This document shows positions 23,176 through 25,147 of a stretch of DNA of 25,147 nt, piece by piece (position 1 is the stretch's first letter; every line of letters begins with the position of its first letter). The translations under genes were made by a program, and so were the position numbers. The notes beneath the pieces were generated by a model. That model had not been told where the DNA came from. It made no database searches and saw only the letters and a list, made by a program, of their open reading frames with translations. Source of the DNA: a virus; the IMG/VR virus record IMGVR_UViG_3300024062_000061, positions 1 to 25,147 of that record; one strand, written 5' to 3'.

Positions 23176-25147
23176 TTATCTAAAATTTTTAAAACCTGAT
23201 CTTTTTATCTTTGAGCTATTGCTAGATCTACTACGCCCAATATTTTTAAAGGGACTATACTTTAATTTATACAAATTTTCTGTATTATCCAAAGATTTTT
23301 GCTCTGATTCACGTCTTTTTGCATAGCCTCTATTTGCTTGTTGAACTTTTACAAAAGCCACTAAAGCAGAAAATGCAACAAGTCTATCCACGTTAAGACC
23401 AGGATAATACGCTAACATTTCTTTAATTAACATAGGATCTGGTATTCTTTCCACTCCTAATATAGTATTTATAACTTTGCCGTTTTCATCTGTGTCTTCA
23501 TATATTGACTCTCTTATAAACTCAATTGCATATGATATAAGATGTGTCTTAAATAATGTTCCTGTATTCTTCCAACCATATTCTTGATATACACTTCTAT
23601 TACTTCCAATATCCTTTAAAAATATAATTTGATTTTTAGGAACTAAATACTTTTGTTTTTTACGGGATATCATATATTGAATAAACAAACTAATATTATT
23701 TTCAACTAATGTCCATGCATTATACCATTCAATCAAAAGTTCTAAGCGCTCATGTGTTTTATTAATATCATCAAAACGTCCACACCATGATGCCACTAAT
23801 TTATCTTTTTCAATAAACTGTTCTGTATCTCCAGCTTTATTAATTCTTGTTACTTCAACAGCATTCTTATAAATAAAAATACTACACAATGAATCTGATG
23901 TTGTTGTTTTACCTTCACCAACAGGGTCAATAGATCCATAGTATGCACCAAAATCAGAATTAGGTGTTGGTCTTTCCCAAACTGTAATAGCTCCAGTTTT
24001 ATCTTGCATTTTTTTATCTACTGGAAATTTAGATATAGGAAGCTTATTAGTTCTTTTAGCAACAATACCTGTCTGATCTCTTTCTAATTCAAGTAATTCA
24101 TACGGGTATTCTTTCTCATTAATTTTCTTTTCTTGTATTGATAATATACTTTGTGGAAATATAGATTCTTTTCTATATGCAAAAGCTTCTTTAATATTTG
24201 TTGGTTTTTGTGAAATACGCAATTGATATTGTTCACCATCTAATTTAGATTTCCATTCTTTTCTTTCTTTTAAAATAGACTCTAATGCTTCTTTAACTAA
24301 TGAGTTTCCATATTCATCAATATACGGAGGCATAGACCATTGCTCTGGAATAAATAATCCTGCAATACCTATAGCACCTTCTGCATCTAATAAATTAGTT
24401 TCTACACCATATATATCATTTGCTTCTGGATTTAATATCATCTCCTTTAATGGATTACATTGATCTAAATCTCCCACAGAACCAGCAGCAATAAACATAC
24501 CTGTAGTTATCATACCTGAAGACATTGCAGGACGTAAGTACTCATATGTTTGCATCATCTTAGGAGCAATCCCAGCTTCCTCATGAAAGAAATAAGTTGT
24601 TGGACCACCCACACCTGTTGTTGCATTTTTTTCAAATGAAGCACCTTGTATTTTAGATTTAAGACCTCTTGAAGTTTTTCTATTACCAATTTTAACTTCA
24701 ATCTGTTGTTGCCATAATAAAACTTTCTCTGGATTACTTGGTCTATACCAAGCAGTATGTTCATTAAGAAATGTTTTATATTCATCAAGAAACTTCCATG
24801 AACCTTTGTCATTGATATAATCTTTAAGTGATGCACCAATCTTACACGTACTACCTTCTTCAAACCAATACGTATTGATTATCTTACCCATATGAAAATA
24901 AGAAGAAGCAATCTGACGCTTCTTTAATATTGCAGAGTGTTTATAATGCAGTTCTGCTAATAGTTCATATAACGCCATATGATATTGAGCATCTCTAACT
25001 TTAGCAAAACCATACTTCTTTTCTTCTTTATCATAAATTGGTAAGAAGTTTAACCACATATAATAGTCTCTAGTTAAATACCAAACCTTACCGTTATCTT
25101 TATAAATAACTCCGTTACGGCATTTATAAAGATAACGGTAAGGTTTG
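23176..25147 (-). CDS. terL: Terminase large subunit (TerL), 5' end cut by window edge
   Basis: The frame is open to the right edge; the first in-window Met is at 25059 but sequence upstream (CRNGVIYKDNGKVWYLTRDY) is in frame and fits the family, so that Met is internal. Numbering from it: an atypical P-loop-like segment KKRQIASSYFHMGK (47-59), Walker B TYFFHEEAG (155-163, catalytic Glu), coupling motif FIAAGSVGD (189-197), and a nuclease domain with GSIDPVGEG (D378), a second acidic site near E453 and the last Asp at D558 (NVDRLVAFSALVAF). The ATPase drives DNA into the head and the nuclease cuts concatemers. The C-terminus is a basic Ser/Arg/Lys tail (RSRSSNSSKIKRSGFKNFR), perhaps a portal- or DNA-contact tail. 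The portal gene follows after 21 bases. The extreme 5' segment overlaps an inverted repeat and may not be genuine. Confidence 0.92.
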   Translation of the reverse strand, partial: KPYRYLYKCRNGVIYKDNGKVWYLTRDYYMWLNFLPIYDKEEKKYGFAKVRDAQYHMALYELLAELHYKHSAILKKRQIASSYFHMGKIINTYWFEEGSTCKIGASLKDYINDKGSWKFLDEYKTFLNEHTAWYRPSNPEKVLLWQQQIEVKIGNRKTSRGLKSKIQGASFEKNATTGVGGPTTYFFHEEAGIAPKMMQTYEYLRPAMSSGMITTGMFIAAGSVGDLDQCNPLKEMILNPEANDIYGVETNLLDAEGAIGIAGLFIPEQWSMPPYIDEYGNSLVKEALESILKERKEWKSKLDGEQYQLRISQKPTNIKEAFAYRKESIFPQSILSIQEKKINEKEYPYELLELERDQTGIVAKRTNKLPISKFPVDKKMQDKTGAITVWERPTPNSDFGAYYGSIDPVGEGKTTTSDSLCSIFIYKNAVEVTRINKAGDTEQFIEKDKLVASWCGRFDDINKTHERLELLIEWYNAWTLVENNISLFIQYMISRKKQKYLVPKNQIIFLKDIGSNRSVYQEYGWKNTGTLFKTHLISYAIEFIRESIYEDTDENGKVINTILGVERIPDPMLIKEMLAYYPGLNVDRLVAFSALVAFVKVQQANRGYAKRRESEQKSLDNTENLYKLKYSPFKNIGRSRSSNSSKIKRSGFKNFR
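25082..25147. repeat. Perfect 25-bp inverted repeat ending on the last base
   Basis: Arm 25082-25106 is the exact reverse complement of 25123-25147, with a 16-base spacer. Both arms lie in the TerL frame (IYKDNGKVW and KPYRYLYK). The right arm stops exactly at the window end, which is typical of a fold-back artefact at a contig end, although a real repeat cannot be excluded. Confidence 0.9.

Noticed and set aside
24555-24863. Second minus-strand frame of 102 residues inside terL
   Set aside because: It overlaps the terminase Walker B region in another frame and its sequence is low in complexity and Lys/Leu-rich, as expected from frame-shifted AT-rich coding DNA.
1-25147. Stop-codon reassignment as in some crAss-like phages (TAG or TGA read as an amino acid)
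   Set aside because: All structural genes reach expected lengths with standard stops, and a TAG ends the 247-aa gene at the expected place; no gene is broken by in-frame TAG or TGA.

Overview
This window is an AT-rich stretch of a tailed-phage genome, best explained as the head-tail (structural) module of a crAss-like phage (Crassvirales). Every credible gene lies on the minus strand, so transcription runs from right to left. The assignment rests on recognisable crAss-like proteins in the expected order: large terminase, portal, scaffold-like protein, a crAss-type major capsid protein, then connector/ring proteins, fibres, a calcineurin-like phosphoesterase, two tail-tubular/ring proteins and the start of the long tail stabilisation (muzzle-like) protein. 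The host is inferred to be a member of the Bacteroidota, from the phage group and from A-rich leaders that lack a clear Shine-Dalgarno sequence. The standard genetic code fits all genes; no recoded stop is needed.

Layout in transcription order. (1) 25147-19016: DNA packaging and capsid assembly (TerL, 5' end cut by the window edge; portal; acidic scaffold-like protein). (2) 18965-17299: major capsid protein with its own A-rich leader and intrinsic terminator. (3) 17156-12572: post-capsid block with a conserved unknown protein, a connector/ring candidate, a small four-helix protein whose sequence matches a Dps/ferritin-like ferroxidase site, a Cys-rich structural candidate followed by a terminator, then a beta/alpha structural candidate and two small genes, one of them a 45-residue Cys-rich protein. 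(4) 12547-7166: a mosaic fibre locus. It holds a 591-aa YadA-like fibre, two paralogous 111/112-aa proteins, two fibres sharing an anchoring N-terminus (242 and 375 aa), a 247-aa protein with duplicated modules, a 45-aa gene and a decayed copy of part of that gene; it ends in a terminator. (5) 6995-4198: two Cys-rich/FN3 proteins, one carrying a C-terminal vWA-like domain with a degenerate metal site, closed by a terminator. (6) 4072-1: phosphoesterase with an N-terminal HTH-like segment, a conserved unknown protein, two ring/tail-tubular proteins and the 5' part of the stabilisation protein, cut by the left edge.

The packaging and portal proteins fill the head, the scaffold and capsid proteins build it, the connector and ring proteins join head to tail, and the fibre, FN3 and vWA proteins probably decorate the virion and contact the host or gut glycans. 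A recurring TATAATATA-type element (plus-strand reading) sits in the leaders of several transcription units and may be the phage late promoter. The most interesting points are the Dps-like protein inside a capsid operon, the recombining fibre locus with its gene relic, the vWA domain with a broken MIDAS, and a perfect 25-bp inverted repeat that ends exactly on the last base of the window and may be an assembly artefact.
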